Part shown: piece after piece, positions 26,721 through 35,802 of the stretch
How the letters are laid out: every line of letters starts with the position of its first letter
Numbering within the stretch: position 1 is the first letter of the stretch
Assembly (NCBI RefSeq): GCF_029255545.1
Contig: NZ_JANLJJ010000082.1
Coordinates: 53,883-100,316 of the forward strand
DNA from: Ferrovibrio sp.
Lineage (GTDB): Bacteria; Pseudomonadota; Alphaproteobacteria; Ferrovibrionales; Ferrovibrionaceae
Length of the DNA: 46,434 nucleotides
Direction of reading: 5' to 3'
Notes under the pieces: generated by a model
The model's input: the letters and a program-made list of their open reading frames with translations, nothing else
Told to the model about the DNA's origin: nothing
Databases searched by the model: none
Made by a program: the position numbers and the translations under genes

Positions 26721-26795
26721 TGGTGGGCGGTGAGAGGGTCGAACTCCCGACATCCTCGGTGTAAACGAGGCGCTCTACCACTGAGCTAACCGCCC
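26721..26795 (-). tRNA. tRNA-Val (anticodon UAC)
   Basis: The 75-base minus-strand sequence folds as a full cloverleaf. The acceptor GGGCGGT pairs with ACCGCCC, the D arm is GCTC/GAGC, and the anticodon stem CCTCG/CGAGG carries the loop TTTACAC with anticodon TAC. The T arm has TTCGACC, and a CCA end is encoded. It follows hupB, as in many alphaproteobacteria. Its 3' end faces the type I secretion segment, and a partial copy lies 4.7 kb away. Confidence 0.97.
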
Positions 26796-26843
26796 GCAGG
26801 GCCGCCGCTGGAATCCAGCGCCGAAACCCGGGCTCTATAGCAG

Positions 26844-26873
26844 ATCGGGCCTGGTATCGCTACCGGGCCCGAT
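26844..26873. terminator. Strong hairpin downstream of hupB, terminator-like but without a U tract
   Basis: ATCGGGCC (26844-26851) pairs perfectly with GGCCCGAT (26866-26873), and TGGTA/TACC extends the stem around a TCGC loop. It begins 24 bases after the hupB stop in the minus-strand transcript. No run of T follows, so it may stabilise the mRNA 3' end or work with Rho rather than be a classical terminator. Confidence 0.4.
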
Positions 26874-26897
26874 GCAAATCGACGCGGAGCCGGCTGT

Positions 26898-27170
26898 TCA
26901 GCCGACCGCCTCTTTCAGGGTTTTACCGGCACGGAATTTCGGCTGCCGGGTCGGCGGCAGATCGATCCGCTCGCCGGTGCGCGGGTTGCGCCCCGGACTG
27001 GCGGCGCGTGTGCCGACGAAGAAGCTGCCAAAGCCGACGATCCGCACCTCCTCGCCGCGGCGCATGGCCTCGGTGATGAGTTCGAACACCGCCTCGACGG
27101 CGCGTTCGGCCTGTTCCTTGCTGAGGCCAGCGGTGTCGCGCACCTGGGCCATCAGATCCTGTTTGTTCAC
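26898..27170 (-). CDS. hupB: HU family DNA-binding protein
   Basis: A 90-residue nucleoid protein that bends and wraps DNA as a dimer. The N-terminal helices (MNKQDLMAQVRDTAGLSKEQ) and the arm with the HU signature GFGSFFVGTRAASPGRNPRT are clear, and the length is normal. I start it at a GTG at 27170, seven bases after GGAGGG, rather than at the 18-codon longer frame. It lies 25 nt after lon, the standard alphaproteobacterial arrangement, and is probably co-transcribed with it. Confidence 0.95.
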   Translation of the reverse strand: MNKQDLMAQVRDTAGLSKEQAERAVEAVFELITEAMRRGEEVRIVGFGSFFVGTRAASPGRNPRTGERIDLPPTRQPKFRAGKTLKEAVG

Positions 27171-27195
27171 GCTGCCGCCCTCCGGGACAATGCGG

Positions 27196-29610
27196 TCAGT
27201 GCTTGACCATGCCTTCGCGATCACCCTCTGCTTCGGGTTCGACCACGGCAGGCTTGTTCAGATCGTCAACGTCGTTCCACTCAATTGGTTTCAATTCGGC
27301 GACAAGGGCGTGTTTCAGCACCTCCTCGCAGGTCGAAACCGGTATGATCTCGAGGCCCTTTTTGACATTGTCAGGGATCTCGACCAGATCCTTCTCATTC
27401 TCCTTCGGGATCAGCACCATCTTGATGCCGCCGCGATGCGCGGCCAGCAGCTTTTCCTTCAGGCCGCCGATCGGCAGCACGCGGCCGCGCAGCGTGACCT
27501 CGCCGGTCATCGCCACGTCCTTGCGCACCGGAATGCCGGTCAGCACCGAAACGATCGAGGTGACCATCGCCACGCCGGCCGAGGGACCGTCCTTGGGCGT
27601 GGCGCCCTCGGGCACATGGATATGGATGTCACGCCGGTCGAAGATCGGCGGCTTGACGCCGAAGGCAACCGCACGCGACCGCACATAGGAGCGGGCCGCC
27701 TGTACCGATTCCTGCATCACCTCGCCCAGCTTGCCGGTGATGGTCATGCGCCCCTTGCCGGGCAGCATGACGGCTTCGATGGACAGCAACTCGCCACCCA
27801 CCTCGGTCCAGGCCAGACCGGTGGTGGTGCCGACCAGGTCTTCCAGCTCCGCCTCGCCATAGTGGAAGCGGCGCACGCCGGCATACTTGTCGAGGTTCTT
27901 TGACGTGACCTTGATCGACTTCACGCCCTTCGACAGGATTTCCTTCACCGCCTTGCGGGTCAGATTGGCCAGTTCGCGTTCTAGCGAACGCACGCCGGCC
28001 TCGCGGGTGTAGTACCGGACCAGGTCGCGCATGGCATCGTCAGTGATCGACCACTCGCCCTTCTTCAGGCCAGCCGCCTTGATCTGCTTGTCCAGCAGGT
28101 GGCGCTTGCAGATCTCGATCTTCTCGTCCTCGGTATAACCGGGGATGCGAATGATCTCCATGCGATCCAGCAGCGGCTGCGGCATGCGCAGGCTGTTGGC
28201 CGTGCAGATGAACATCACGTCAGACAGGTCGTAGTCGACCTCAAGATAATGATCGCTGAAGGTGCTGTTCTGCTCGGGATCGAGCACTTCCAGCAGCGCC
28301 GAGGACGGATCGCCGCGGAAGTCCTGCCCCATCTTGTCGATTTCGTCGAACAGGAAGAGCGGGTTGTTGGTCTTTGCCTTCTTCATCGACTGCACGACCT
28401 TGCCGGGCATCGAGCCGATATAGGTGCGGCGATGGCCACGGATTTCGGCCTCGTCGCGCACGCCGCCAAGCGACACGCGCACAAAATTGCGGCCGGTGGA
28501 GCGCGCAATCGACTTGCCGAGCGATGTCTTGCCTACGCCAGGCGGACCGACTAGGCACAGGATCGGCCCCTTCAGCTTGCCGGAGCGCTGCTGCACGGCG
28601 AGATACTCAAGGATACGCTCCTTGACCTTCTCCAGGCCATAATGGTCGTCGTTCAGCACCTTTTCGGCGTTCTTGATGTCCTTCTTGATCTTGCTGCGCT
28701 TGCCCCACGGGATCGACAGCATCCAGTCGAGATAGTTGCGGATAACGGTCGCCTCGGCTGACATCGGGCTCATCGAGCGCAGCTTCTTGACCTCGGCTTG
28801 CGCCTTTTCGCGCGCCTCCTTGGACAGCTTGGTCTTCTTGATGCGCAGTTCGATCTCGGCCACCTCGTCGCGGCCTTCCTCGCCCTCGCCCAGCTCCTTC
28901 TGGATCGCCTTGAGCTGTTCGTTCAGGTAATACTCGCGCTGGGTCTTCTCCATCTGCCGCTTGACGCGTGAGCGGATCTTCTTCTCGACCTGCAGCACGC
29001 CGATCTCGCCTTCCATCATGGCGTAGACGCGCTCAAGGCGCTCCACCACGTTGGCGATTTCCAGCAGTTCCTGCTTGTCGCTGATCTTGATGGTCAGGTG
29101 CGAGGCGACGGTATCCGCCAGTTTGGAGGCATCGTCGATCTGGTTCAGCGACACCAGCACCTCGGGCGGAATCTTCCGGTTCAGCTTCACATACTGCTCG
29201 AACTGGTTGATCACCGAACGCGACAGCGCTTCGGTCTCGCGGCCCTCGCCGGAATCGTCAGTGACGAACTCGGCTTCCACCTGGAAGAAATCGGGGTTGT
29301 CGTTGAACTTGACGATCCGGGCGCGCTGGCTGCCCTCGACCAGCACCTTCACGGTGCCGTCGGGCAGGCGCAGCAGCTGCAGCACCGAGGCAACGGTGCC
29401 GACGGTGTGGATGTCTTCCGCGTTGGGGTTATCCTGGCCAGCATTCTTCTGGGCGACGAGCAGGATCTGCTTATCGTCCTTCATGACATCCTCGAGCGCC
29501 CGCACCGACTTCTCGCGACCGACAAAGAGCGGCACGATCATGTGTGGGAATACGACGATGTCCCGCAGCGGCAGGACTGGAAATACTTGGGCGCGAGGCG
29601 ATGTAAACAT
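27196..29610 (-). CDS. lon: ATP-dependent protease Lon
   Basis: An 804-residue LonA protease that degrades damaged and regulatory proteins in the cytoplasm. The N-terminal substrate-binding domain begins [20 protein letters not shown]. The AAA+ module has Walker [10 protein letters not shown] and Walker [11 protein letters not shown]. The C-terminal S16 domain has the catalytic serine in [14 protein letters not shown] and lysine in [14 protein letters not shown]. The ATG at 29610 gives the usual length; the open frame continues 125 codons upstream over non-coding sequence and the antisense gene. A heat-shock-type promoter is visible 70-100 bases upstream. Confidence 0.97.
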   Translation of the reverse strand: MFTSPRAQVFPVLPLRDIVVFPHMIVPLFVGREKSVRALEDVMKDDKQILLVAQKNAGQDNPNAEDIHTVGTVASVLQLLRLPDGTVKVLVEGSQRARIVKFNDNPDFFQVEAEFVTDDSGEGRETEALSRSVINQFEQYVKLNRKIPPEVLVSLNQIDDASKLADTVASHLTIKISDKQELLEIANVVERLERVYAMMEGEIGVLQVEKKIRSRVKRQMEKTQREYYLNEQLKAIQKELGEGEEGRDEVAEIELRIKKTKLSKEAREKAQAEVKKLRSMSPMSAEATVIRNYLDWMLSIPWGKRSKIKKDIKNAEKVLNDDHYGLEKVKERILEYLAVQQRSGKLKGPILCLVGPPGVGKTSLGKSIARSTGRNFVRVSLGGVRDEAEIRGHRRTYIGSMPGKVVQSMKKAKTNNPLFLFDEIDKMGQDFRGDPSSALLEVLDPEQNSTFSDHYLEVDYDLSDVMFICTANSLRMPQPLLDRMEIIRIPGYTEDEKIEICKRHLLDKQIKAAGLKKGEWSITDDAMRDLVRYYTREAGVRSLERELANLTRKAVKEILSKGVKSIKVTSKNLDKYAGVRRFHYGEAELEDLVGTTTGLAWTEVGGELLSIEAVMLPGKGRMTITGKLGEVMQESVQAARSYVRSRAVAFGVKPPIFDRRDIHIHVPEGATPKDGPSAGVAMVTSIVSVLTGIPVRKDVAMTGEVTLRGRVLPIGGLKEKLLAAHRGGIKMVLIPKENEKDLVEIPDNVKKGLEIIPVSTCEEVLKHALVAELKPIEWNDVDDLNKPAVVEPEAEGDREGMVKH

Positions 29611-29679
29611 GCGGCTTTCATCCTGAAGGACGGCGCCGGAAGCCCGGCTGTGGGCATCCCTTTGCCGCCTGACAGAGGT

Positions 29680-29710
29680 TAAGATGGGAACTCCCGCAAG
29701 GTCCGTCAAG
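29680..29710 (-). promoter_or_regulatory. Predicted RpoH (sigma-32) heat-shock promoter of lon
   Basis: On the minus strand CTTGACG (29710-29704), a 15-base spacer and CCCATCTTA (29688-29680) match the CTTGAA...CCCCATNT pattern of heat-shock promoters. The lon ATG is 70 bases downstream. Heat-shock control of lon is established in proteobacteria; the element here is predicted from sequence only. Confidence 0.6.
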
Positions 29711-29739
29711 GCACGGTGGCACCACACAGGAACACGAAG

Positions 29740-30057
29740 ATGACACAACCCGAGTCGAATGCCGCCGGCATCCTGGAAACAGCCCTGCTCGACGTGCGCC
29801 ACGGCCAGGAAACCGCTTTCGAATCCGCCCTGCAGCAGGCCCTGCCACTGATCCGGCGCCAACCCGGCTGCCAGCGGGCGGAAGTCCGGCCCTGCCTGGA
29901 AAACCCCCGGCGCTACCTGCTGCTGGTGTACTGGGCCACATTGGCCGACCACGAACAGGGGTTTCGCCGCAGTACCGATTACCAACGCTGGCGGGCGCTA
30001 CTGCACGGATTCTACGAGCCTTTTCCGACCGTGGAACATTTCGGGCCGCCCCTTTGA
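29740..30057 (+). CDS. Antibiotic biosynthesis monooxygenase (ABM) fold protein
   Basis: 105 residues with the ferredoxin-like ABM pattern ([56 protein letters not shown]). Such small dimeric proteins include quinol and heme monooxygenases and many of unknown role. The sequence gives no cofactor ligand that decides among these. The ATG at 29740 has AGGA eight bases upstream. The gene is on the plus strand inside the clpX-lon interval, and its start region faces the lon promoter. This position is unusual for the conserved protease block. Confidence 0.8.
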   Translation: MTQPESNAAGILETALLDVRHGQETAFESALQQALPLIRRQPGCQRAEVRPCLENPRRYLLLVYWATLADHEQGFRRSTDYQRWRALLHGFYEPFPTVEHFGPPL

Positions 30058-30101
30058 CGGTAGCGGCCCGCTGTGATGAGGGTTAACAGGCGCCAGGCCG
30101 T

Positions 30102-31364
<1,263 letters not shown>

Positions 31365-31617
31365 ACCTGCTCCACTGAGCGGGCCGGCGCCGGGCGACGC
31401 AGGCCCTATTCCATCGAATCGTCATCATAAGGAACCGGCGTCCCCTGCACAACGGACATAGGGGGAAACAGGGGCCATCCGGCGGGCGGCGAACCGTCAC
31501 ATTACCATGATTTAACGCAGTTAGCCTGTCAGACAACCAGGGCGGAGGCTCCCGGACCGCCGGTCCGACGGGGGCCCCGGGGCAGCGCCCGCCTGGCCAG
31601 GGACTTCAGTCCGGGGA

Positions 31618-32253
31618 TCAGGCCTTCTTGCCGGCCGCGGCTTCAGGCCGGCGATCGACCACCTCGTCCACCAGACCGAATTCCTTGGCCTCGGACGGGG
31701 TCATGAAGCGGTCGCGTTCCATCGCCTCCTCGATCACGGCGATATCCTGGCCGGTATGGCGGGCATAGATGCCGTTCAGGCGGGCCCGCATATCAAGGAT
31801 TTCCCTGGCATGGATCTCGATATCGGCGGCCTGGCCCTGGAACCCGCCGGAGGGCTGGTGGATCATCACCCGGGCGTTGGGCAGGGAATACCGCATGCCC
31901 TTTTCGCCGGCGGCCAGCAGCAGCGAGCCCATCGAGGCGGCCTGGCCGATGCACAGGGTGCCGATCTTGGGGCGGACATACTGCATGGTGTCGTAGATCG
32001 CCATGCCGGCCGTCACCAGACCGCCCGGGCTGTTGATGTAGAACGAGATTTCCTTGTTCGGGTTCTCGGCTTCCAGGAACAGCAGCTGGGCCGTCACCAG
32101 CGCCGCAACCTGGTCGTTGACCGGGCCGACCAGGAAGATGATGCGTTCCTTGAGCAGCCGGGAGTAGATGTCATAGGCGCGCTCACCCCGATTGGTCTGT
32201 TCGACCACCATCGGAACCAGCATGTTCATGTAAGTATCGACCATCTTTTCCAT
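31618..32253 (-). CDS. clpP: ATP-dependent Clp protease proteolytic subunit ClpP
   Basis: This 211-residue serine protease has the catalytic triad Ser107 (GQAASMGS), His132 (VMIHQPSGG) and Asp181 (MERDRFMTP). The spacing is the same as in E. coli ClpP but offset by ten residues. It assembles into a tetradecamer that works with ClpX. The gene follows tig on the same strand, with one plus-strand gene between them. A possible heat-shock promoter lies 34-65 bases upstream. Confidence 0.98.
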   Translation of the reverse strand: MEKMVDTYMNMLVPMVVEQTNRGERAYDIYSRLLKERIIFLVGPVNDQVAALVTAQLLFLEAENPNKEISFYINSPGGLVTAGMAIYDTMQYVRPKIGTLCIGQAASMGSLLLAAGEKGMRYSLPNARVMIHQPSGGFQGQAADIEIHAREILDMRARLNGIYARHTGQDIAVIEEAMERDRFMTPSEAKEFGLVDEVVDRRPEAAAGKKA

Positions 32254-32286
32254 GACGCGCCCTGAAATACGAGGAATGTTGCTGCC

Positions 32287-32318
32287 ATAATGTGGCGCAG
32301 ACCTGTGCTTCCTTCAAT
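32287..32318 (-). promoter_or_regulatory. Possible heat-shock-like promoter of clpP
   Basis: On the minus strand ATTGAAG (32318-32312), a 16-base spacer and CCACATTAT (32295-32287) resemble both an RpoH promoter and a loose sigma-70 promoter. It is less good than the one before lon. It sits 34 bases before the clpP start, in the spacer shared with a divergent gene. Confidence 0.35.
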
Positions 32319-32383
32319 GGCCGGCAGGACGGAACCTGCACCGGTAGCGGCCAGTTGGTGTGGCACCTGACTGGGAGGTTGCC

Positions 32384-32935
32384 ATGGCAGATTTGGCATT
32401 CTGGGAATGCCTGTACACACCGGGGCACGATGCCGCCTGCCTGATCCGCCAGGGCGTGGAGGGCTGGCTTCTGCATGGCACCGCCGTGTTCCGTCACGAG
32501 GCCGGACCCGCCCGTGTCAATTACACCGTCGAACTGGATGGGGCATGGCGGACGATACGCGGTACCGTGCGAGGGTATCTGGCAGACCGCCCCGTCGACC
32601 ATGTCATCGAGCGTCAGCCTGGCGGCTGGCATCTCGATGGCCGGCGGGTCGAGGGGCTGGATCATCTCGTCGATCTCGATTACGGCTTCACCCCCGCCAC
32701 CAACATGCAGCAATTGCGCCGCGCGGCGCTCCAGCCCGGCCATACGCTCGATCTGCCAGCCGCATGGTTCGACCTGGGCATGACAAGCCTGATCGAGCTG
32801 CCGCAACGCTACACCTGCCGGGACGCTGCGACCTATCACTACGAGTCACCAGCGGCTTCCTATGAGGCGATTCTGGAAATCGCGCCGAACGGCTTCGTGA
32901 GAACCTATCCGCATTTGTGGCGGATGGCGCCTTAA
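32384..32935 (+). CDS. Putative glycolipid-binding domain protein (DUF1089-like)
   Basis: 183 residues of a family annotated as putative glycolipid-binding. Recognisable features are the N-terminal WECLYTPGHDAACL, an internal RVNYTVELDGAWRT strand pair, and the YTCRDAATYHYES and FEAILEIAPNGFV-type C-terminal pattern (here YEAILEIAPNGFVRTYPHLW). No signal peptide is seen, so it should be cytoplasmic. The function is not established. The ATG at 32384 follows GGGAGG; eight more codons are open upstream. It lies between tig and clpP on the opposite strand, ending in a terminator shared with tig. Confidence 0.75.
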   Translation: MADLAFWECLYTPGHDAACLIRQGVEGWLLHGTAVFRHEAGPARVNYTVELDGAWRTIRGTVRGYLADRPVDHVIERQPGGWHLDGRRVEGLDHLVDLDYGFTPATNMQQLRRAALQPGHTLDLPAAWFDLGMTSLIELPQRYTCRDAATYHYESPAASYEAILEIAPNGFVRTYPHLWRMAP

Positions 32936-32940
32936 GCTGA

Positions 32941-32972
32941 AAAAGAAAACGCCAGGACTGGCCCGGCGTTTC
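32941..32972. terminator. Bidirectional terminator between tig and the glycolipid-binding gene
   Basis: AACGCC (32949-32954) pairs with GGCGTT (32966-32971), with AGG/CCC extending the stem around a five-base loop. The minus-strand transcript continues TTCTTTTT, a good U tract for ending tig. The plus side has only TTTCC, so it is weaker in that direction. Confidence 0.75.
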
Positions 32973-32997
32973 CATGATCAGCGCGGCGATCGGCAGA

Positions 32998-34320
32998 TCA
33001 GGCGACCTGCTCGGCTTCCTTCTGCAGCTCTTCCTTCGAGACCGGCTTGTCGGTCACGGTGGCCATCTCGATGATGAAATCCACAACCTTGTCCTCGAAG
33101 ATCGGGGCGCGCAGGCTCTGGGCGGCTTCCGGGTTCTTCTGGAAGTATTCCATCACCTGGCGCTCCTGGCCAGGGAAGCGGCGGGCCTGCTCGATCATCG
33201 CACGGGTGATTTCGTCCGGCTTGACCTCGATATTGTTGACCCGGCCAACTTCCGACAGCAGCAGGCCGAGGCGGATGCGACGCTCGGCGATCTTGCGGTA
33301 TTCGGTCTTCAGTTCGTCCTCGGTCTTCTTCTCTTCCGCCAGCTCGGCATCGAAGCGGGCCTTGTCGGCCGTCACTTCGCCCCAGATCTGGTTGAACTCC
33401 AGATCAACCATGCCTTCCGGCACGGCGAAGCCGTGCTGTTCGGCCAGCTGGTCGAGCAGGCCGCGCTTCAGCTTCATGCGCGACAGGCTTTTGTATTCCT
33501 GGCCCAGATCGCGCTTGATGTTGTCCTTCAGCTCCTGCAACGAAGCGAGGCCAAACCGCTTGGCGAATTCGTCATCCAGCGTCACGGCCTGGCCGCCGCG
33601 CACTTCCTTCACCGTGCAGGCGAATTCCGCCGGCTTGCCGGCCAGTTCGGCATTGCCATAGGCCTCGGGGAAGGTGACCGTCACAGTCTTCTGGTCGCCG
33701 GCCTTCAGGCCAGCCAACTGGTCCTCGAAACCCGGGATGAAGGTGTTGGAGCCCAGCACCAGCGGATAATCATTGGCGGCGCCGCCTTCAAACTTCTCGC
33801 CATTCACGCTGCCGACGAAGTCGATCACGATCTGGTCACCCTTCTCGGCGGCGCGCTCGACCTTCTCGTAGGTCTTCTGCTGTTCCGAGAGGCGGGTCAG
33901 GAATTCGTCAACCTCGGCATCGGCCGGTTCGACCACCAGACGTTCCAGCTTGATCGCCTTAAAATCGCCGGTCTCGATATCAGGCAGCACCTCGATGGCG
34001 ATGGTGCATTCGAAATCCTTGCCCTCTTCGAAATTCTGGATATCGACCTTGGGCTGCATGGCGGGGCGCAGCTTGTTGTCTTCCAGCGTCTTCTGCAGGG
34101 CAGAATTGACGCTTTCTTCCATCGCCTCGCCCAGCAGGGCACGGCCATACTGCTTCTTGATCAGCGCCGCCGGCGCCTTGCCCGGGCGGAAGCCCGGCAT
34201 GTTGACCTGCCCGCGCAGGGTTTCAAGCTTGGCGTTGACGGTGCCTTCCAGCGCGGCGGCGTTGATCACCACCTTGTATTCGCGCTTCAGGCCCGAGGCG
34301 CTGATTTCCGTGATCTGCAT
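32998..34320 (-). CDS. tig: Trigger factor
   Basis: This 440-residue ribosome-associated chaperone and peptidyl-prolyl isomerase has the ribosome-binding signature GFRPGKAP at residues 43-50. A central FKBP-type domain (GDQIVIDFVGSVNGEKFEGG, GSNTFIPGFEDQLAGLKAGD) is followed by a C-terminal helical chaperone domain. Its place ahead of clpP and clpX matches the common bacterial gene order. tRNA-Leu lies upstream on the same strand. Confidence 0.98.
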   Translation of the reverse strand: MQITEISASGLKREYKVVINAAALEGTVNAKLETLRGQVNMPGFRPGKAPAALIKKQYGRALLGEAMEESVNSALQKTLEDNKLRPAMQPKVDIQNFEEGKDFECTIAIEVLPDIETGDFKAIKLERLVVEPADAEVDEFLTRLSEQQKTYEKVERAAEKGDQIVIDFVGSVNGEKFEGGAANDYPLVLGSNTFIPGFEDQLAGLKAGDQKTVTVTFPEAYGNAELAGKPAEFACTVKEVRGGQAVTLDDEFAKRFGLASLQELKDNIKRDLGQEYKSLSRMKLKRGLLDQLAEQHGFAVPEGMVDLEFNQIWGEVTADKARFDAELAEEKKTEDELKTEYRKIAERRIRLGLLLSEVGRVNNIEVKPDEITRAMIEQARRFPGQERQVMEYFQKNPEAAQSLRAPIFEDKVVDFIIEMATVTDKPVSKEELQKEAEQVA

Positions 34321-34421
34321 GACCGAAATACCTGTCTCTCGCTAAATTCCGTTGCGCCGCCCGCCCGTCTCGCGGACTTGGCATCTCGCGGGTCTGGCCG
34401 GCGGCGGGGCGCCGGGGGATC

Positions 34422-34506
34422 TGGTGCGGGCGGAGGGACTTGAACCCACACGCCTTGCGGCACAGGAACCTAAATCCTGCGTGTCTACCAGTTCCACCAC
34501 GCCCGC
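34422..34506 (-). tRNA. tRNA-Leu (anticodon UAG)
   Basis: This 85-base minus-strand sequence has acceptor GCGGGCG pairing with CGCCCGC, a leucine-type D arm, anticodon stem CAGGA/TCCTG with loop TTTAGGT (anticodon TAG), a long variable arm and a TTCAAGT T loop. The CCA end is encoded. The size and long variable arm are typical of tRNA-Leu. Confidence 0.96.
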
Positions 34507-34606
34507 TTCCCGCACCGGGGGCCGGCGCGAAGGCGCAGTCTATAGCATGTGAAAACCGGGGATGCGAGGCTTTTGCGGGGTTTTCCCGCACCCCGCACCC
34601 TGACGA

Positions 34607-35311
34607 TTAACCTGCTGCTTTGGCTGGCTTTTTCGCCCCCGCCTGATCGCAGTGGTTCATCAGATGGCGCTCGTCCAGCCATTCCTTGGCATAGGAGCAA
34701 TCGCGGAAATCGTCATAGTAGGGCCCACCGATCGTGTAATGCACGATGGAGACGTCCTTTTCGAAGGGGTCGTAATCGGCCAGGTGGTTCCAGCGATGCG
34801 GGATCTCGCCGATCAGGTTGTCGTTACCCAGCCATTTGAACTGGTGCAGTTCCAGCCCGGTGGCGGAATTGACGTAATCGGGGGTCAGCGCCGTGCATTT
34901 GGCGCAGTTGAACAGCATCACGCTGGACCAGTTCTTCTTCTCGTATTTGGTTTGCGCCTTGCCGAGGAACTTCACGTCTTCCTTGGGCACGTGGTGGTGC
35001 TTGACCACCTGCACGGCGTAGCGGTCGTCGCGCAGCGCCCACAGCTTGGCGATGTCGTCCAGCACCAGCATGTCGTCGTCCATGAAGATCGCCCAGTCCT
35101 GGAAGCCGGCCAGGTAAGGCGTCAGGAAGCGCGAGAAGGAAAAGTCGGTCGACTGCAGCTCGTGGCGCGGCCGGGTGTAGATGCCTTCCAGCTGGTTCAG
35201 CGCCAGATGGGTGATGGCGACCGGCTTGGAGGCGCGGCGGTTGATGCTGAGGGCTGCGACGCTGGAAACCACCGGGGCGGCGCGGCTGTAACCGATGAAG
35301 ACACGGATCAT
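34607..35311 (-). CDS. Glycosyltransferase-like protein (GT-A fold, DxD motif)
   Basis: About 234 residues. The protein starts IRVFIGYSRAAP and carries IFMDDDMLVLDD (75-86), the acidic metal-binding motif of GT-A glycosyltransferases. LFNCAKCTAL and GNDNLIGEIPHRWNHL later resemble acceptor-side segments of GT8-like proteins. No membrane segment or signal peptide is seen; it would act in the cytoplasm on a sugar nucleotide. The ATG at 35311 with GAGAG upstream fits better than the ten-codon longer frame. No other glycan genes are nearby, so the product cannot be predicted. Confidence 0.7.
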   Translation of the reverse strand: MIRVFIGYSRAAPVVSSVAALSINRRASKPVAITHLALNQLEGIYTRPRHELQSTDFSFSRFLTPYLAGFQDWAIFMDDDMLVLDDIAKLWALRDDRYAVQVVKHHHVPKEDVKFLGKAQTKYEKKNWSSVMLFNCAKCTALTPDYVNSATGLELHQFKWLGNDNLIGEIPHRWNHLADYDPFEKDVSIVHYTIGGPYYDDFRDCSYAKEWLDERHLMNHCDQAGAKKPAKAAG

Positions 35312-35438
35312 CTGGATTCTCTCGATTGCCTGGATATGCACTACAGCATCTCCCCTACCGGAGCGTTAAGGGCTCCGCGTTGATCCGGCGCAAAGGCGGG
35401 CCATATTCAGACTATGATTTATTATATATAAATATTGA

Positions 35439-35486
35439 TATAATTTACATTATATTGACTATCCATTATAGCTTTACCATTATACT
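35439..35486 (+). promoter_or_regulatory. AT-rich promoter region with three CATTATA repeats, before the XRE gene
   Basis: CATTATA occurs three times in the same orientation (35448, 35464 and 35478), and TATAAT-TTAC-ATTATA forms a palindrome at 35439-35454. TTGACT at 35455-35460 could be a -35 element with ATTATA/TATACT downstream at 18-20 bases. The repeats therefore straddle the likely promoter and are candidate binding sites for the small XRE regulator encoded next (inference). Confidence 0.45.
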
Positions 35487-35511
35487 AAACATCTAAAAGG
35501 ACATCTGAAAC

Positions 35512-35766
35512 ATGATCACAGGCGCACAGATGCGGGCCGCCCGCGCCCTGATCGGCATCGACCAGCGCAAGCTGGCCGAACTGTGTGGCCTGTCGCTGCC
35601 CACGATCCAGCGCATGGAAGCCAGCGACGGCGTCGTGCGCGGCAATGTCGATTCCCTGATGAAACTGGTCACGGCCCTTGAATCCGCCGGCATCGAACTG
35701 ATCAGCGACAACACCCCCAGCAGCGGCGGCGGACGCGGCGTCCGCCTCCGCGTCACTTTGGGGTAA
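35512..35766 (+). CDS. Small XRE-family helix-turn-helix regulator
   Basis: This 84-residue protein has a Cro/CI-type DNA-binding domain (MRAARALIGIDQRKLAELCG, LSLPTIQRMEAS) and a short C-terminal extension (ALESAGIELISDNTPSSGGG) common in single-domain alphaproteobacterial XRE proteins. An AAAAGGA ribosome site precedes the ATG. The upstream 110 bases are extremely AT-rich and carry repeats, suggesting self-regulation. The SulP transporter gene starts 36 bases after its stop, so both may form one transcript. Confidence 0.85.
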   Translation: MITGAQMRAARALIGIDQRKLAELCGLSLPTIQRMEASDGVVRGNVDSLMKLVTALESAGIELISDNTPSSGGGRGVRLRVTLG

Positions 35767-35802
35767 GCTGCAACCGGGCCATTAACAGAAAGTACGCCCA
35801 GC

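Larger units (their letters stand above)
22048..26795. mobile_element. Putative tRNA-Val-associated genomic island with type I secretion genes
   Basis: An intact tRNA-Val at the right and a direct, degenerate repeat of its 3' part at the left bracket about 4.7 kb. The segment contains an HlyD adaptor, a type I secretion ABC transporter, a small RTX-like protein and about 0.6 kb without recognisable genes. The repeat geometry is that of elements integrating at tRNA 3' ends. No integrase is seen, so if this was a mobile element it has lost that gene. Differences in the left copy suggest an old event. A decayed tandem tRNA duplicate is the main alternative. Confidence 0.45.

Noticed and set aside
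26458-26781. 107-codon minus-strand frame reading through tRNA-Val
   Set aside because: Its N-terminus (MVERLVYTEDVGSSTLSPPT) is translation of the tRNA gene, a common artefact. Only the far part might be gene debris.
31553-31567. CGGACC/GGTCCG hairpin between clpP and clpX
   Set aside because: The six-base stem is followed by no U tract in the minus-strand transcript and looks like chance in very GC-rich sequence. It is not called a terminator.
32974-34443. 489-codon plus-strand open frame
   Set aside because: It lies antisense to trigger factor and runs into the tRNA-Leu region. It has no recognisable domain and no ribosome site.
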